Shown: in pieces, positions 62,747 through 64,000 of the stretch
How positions within the stretch are numbered: position 1 is the first letter of the stretch
How the letters are laid out: every line of letters starts with the position of its first letter
Origin: Pteria penguin
Taxonomy: Eukaryota > Mollusca > Bivalvia > Pterioida > Pteriidae
Length of the DNA: 64,000 nt
Assembly: GCA_035048485.1 (NCBI GenBank)
Contig: CM068593.1
Location: forward strand, 4,721,151 to 4,785,150
Reading direction: 5' to 3'
Program-made: the position numbers and the translations under genes
The notes under the pieces: generated by a model
Told to the model about the DNA's origin: nothing
The model's database searches: none
What the model saw: the letters and a program-made list of their open reading frames with translations, nothing else

Positions 62747-63540
62747 TAATTTCTATTGAAACGGTCGGTTCATACCTTCACCACCGTTTCTATTTCACCA
62801 TTCATATTTTGTGTGGGAAAACTTTGCTGATAGAAACTGGGTCATTGCATCCAAAAAATGGAGTCACATGCACAAATCACTTACCTTTTCAGCTAATTAA
62901 ATCCTTAACTATTCATATTAATCCATTTTCTTGTAAAACAATCCATGCATACTCGAATAAATACATCACAAATTATTTGGTGTATTTCTCCAATACTTTC
63001 AAACGGCCATGTTCAAACTAGATTGAGTGCGCATGTGTGAGGCCATGAGGTTAAATAGGAAAAAAAATTAAAGCCTAATTTTTTTTTTCATAAAATCCTG
63101 CCAGTTAAATTGCAGATATCTTAAAAACACTTTAAATACAAATACTTAATAAATGTCTAGGAAAATTTCAGTGAAAAACAACCCTTTTCTTCATTTTCAT
63201 AACCATGTTTCCCTTGGATGCCCCCAGTAATTAGAACTCTTCAGCCAGTGAAACCACATATTGACATAATTTTAAATGGCAGTTTGGAAGTAATAGAGAG
63301 CTACACCAAATATTATGTGATGTATTTATTCGAGTATACATGGACTGTTTTTACAAGAAAATGGATAGATATGAATAGTTAAGGATTTAATTAGCTGAAA
63401 AGGTAAGTGATTTGTGCATGTTACTCCATTTTTTGGATGCAATGACCCAGTTTCTATCAGCAAAGTTTTCCCACACAAAATATGAATGGTGAAATAGAAA
63501 CGGTGGTGAAGGTATGAGCCGACCGTTTCAATAGAAATTA
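62747..63540. mobile_element. 794-bp non-autonomous Mutator-like element with long terminal inverted repeats
   Basis: The first about 265 bp (62,747-63,010) and the reverse complement of the last about 265 bp (63,276-63,540) agree at well over 90% of positions, starting TAATTTCTATTGAAACGG at each end. The element is bracketed by TGTATTCTA at 62,738-62,746 and 63,541-63,549, a 9-bp target duplication. Removing the element and one copy restores the 53-bp array unit exactly. Long inverted repeats with a 9-bp duplication are typical of Mutator-like elements. The 265-bp centre has no coding frame, so movement would need a transposase supplied elsewhere. Confidence 0.85.
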
Positions 63541-64000
63541 TGTATTCTAATGTCACCTGTAAACACTATACAGAGAATACCTCATTACAGCACTGTATCC
63601 TAATGTCACATGTAAACACTACACAGAGAATATCTCATCACAGTACTGTATCCTAATGTCACTTCTAAACACTATACAGAGAATATCTCATTGCAGTACT
63701 GTTCCCTAATGTCACTTCTAAACACTATACAGAGAATATCTCATCACAGCACTGTATCCTAATATCACCTGTAAACACTATACAGAGAATATCTCATCAC
63801 AGTACTGTATTCTAATGTCACCTGTAAACACTATACAGAGAATATCTCATCACAGTACTGTATTCTAATGTCACCTGTAAACACTATACAGAGAATATCT
63901 CATTACAGCACTGTATCCTAATGTCACCTGTAAACACTACACAGAGAATATCTCATCACAGTACTGTATCCTAATGTCACTTCTAAACACTATACAGAGA
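63541..64000. repeat. 53-bp tandem array, right part, about 8.7 copies, runs off the window
   Basis: Same unit as 62,287-62,746, in phase with it once the inserted element and one TGTATTCTA are removed. Confidence 0.95.

Overview
The window looks like intergenic or intronic DNA from a metazoan, most likely a mollusc and probably a bivalve. The reasons are high A+T, dense minisatellites, tRNA-derived SINEs, dispersed short repeats of a style common in bivalve genomes, and a DIRS-type retrotransposon, with no operons or prokaryotic gene structure. No complete host gene is visible. By my tally about a third of the 64 kb is tandem repeat in more than 25 separate arrays.

Layout. 1-4.2 kb: decayed DIRS-like retrotransposon (reverse transcriptase, RNase H and tyrosine recombinase, all frameshifted). 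4.2-7.7 kb: SINE body, 80-bp array, a tRNA-Thr-like SINE dimer, dispersed repeats and an (ATT)n tract. 7.46-18.3 kb: a large nested duplication A-B-A'-B, in which A' is an inverted copy of A and the two B segments are direct copies; it carries 36-, 34- and 40-bp arrays. 18.6-24.7 kb: mostly unique A+T-rich DNA with one candidate signal-peptide exon. 24.7-33.6 kb: 48/57-bp array, a full tRNA-derived SINE, a TA-flanked MITE and a broken reverse transcriptase. 33.6-41 kb: successive arrays, two of which grow out of tRNA-derived SINEs, and one good candidate coding exon, minus strand, encoding a six-cysteine module. 42-49.1 kb: 7 kb of contiguous satellites (40, 52, 44 and 36 bp). 50.9-57 kb: more arrays, (AT)n, a Tc1/mariner transposase tail and SINE remnants. 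57-64 kb: unique A+T-rich DNA, then 37-, 22- and 53-bp arrays, the last interrupted by a 794-bp inverted-repeat transposon with a 9-bp target duplication.

There is no evident multigene system. The recognisable protein-coding material is transposon debris plus one or two isolated exon candidates. The most notable items are the A-B-A'-B duplication, the Mutator-like insertion with its empty site readable from the host array, the tandem arrays that start inside tRNA-derived SINEs, and the phase-symmetric cysteine-rich exon. All copy numbers and identities are by-eye estimates.
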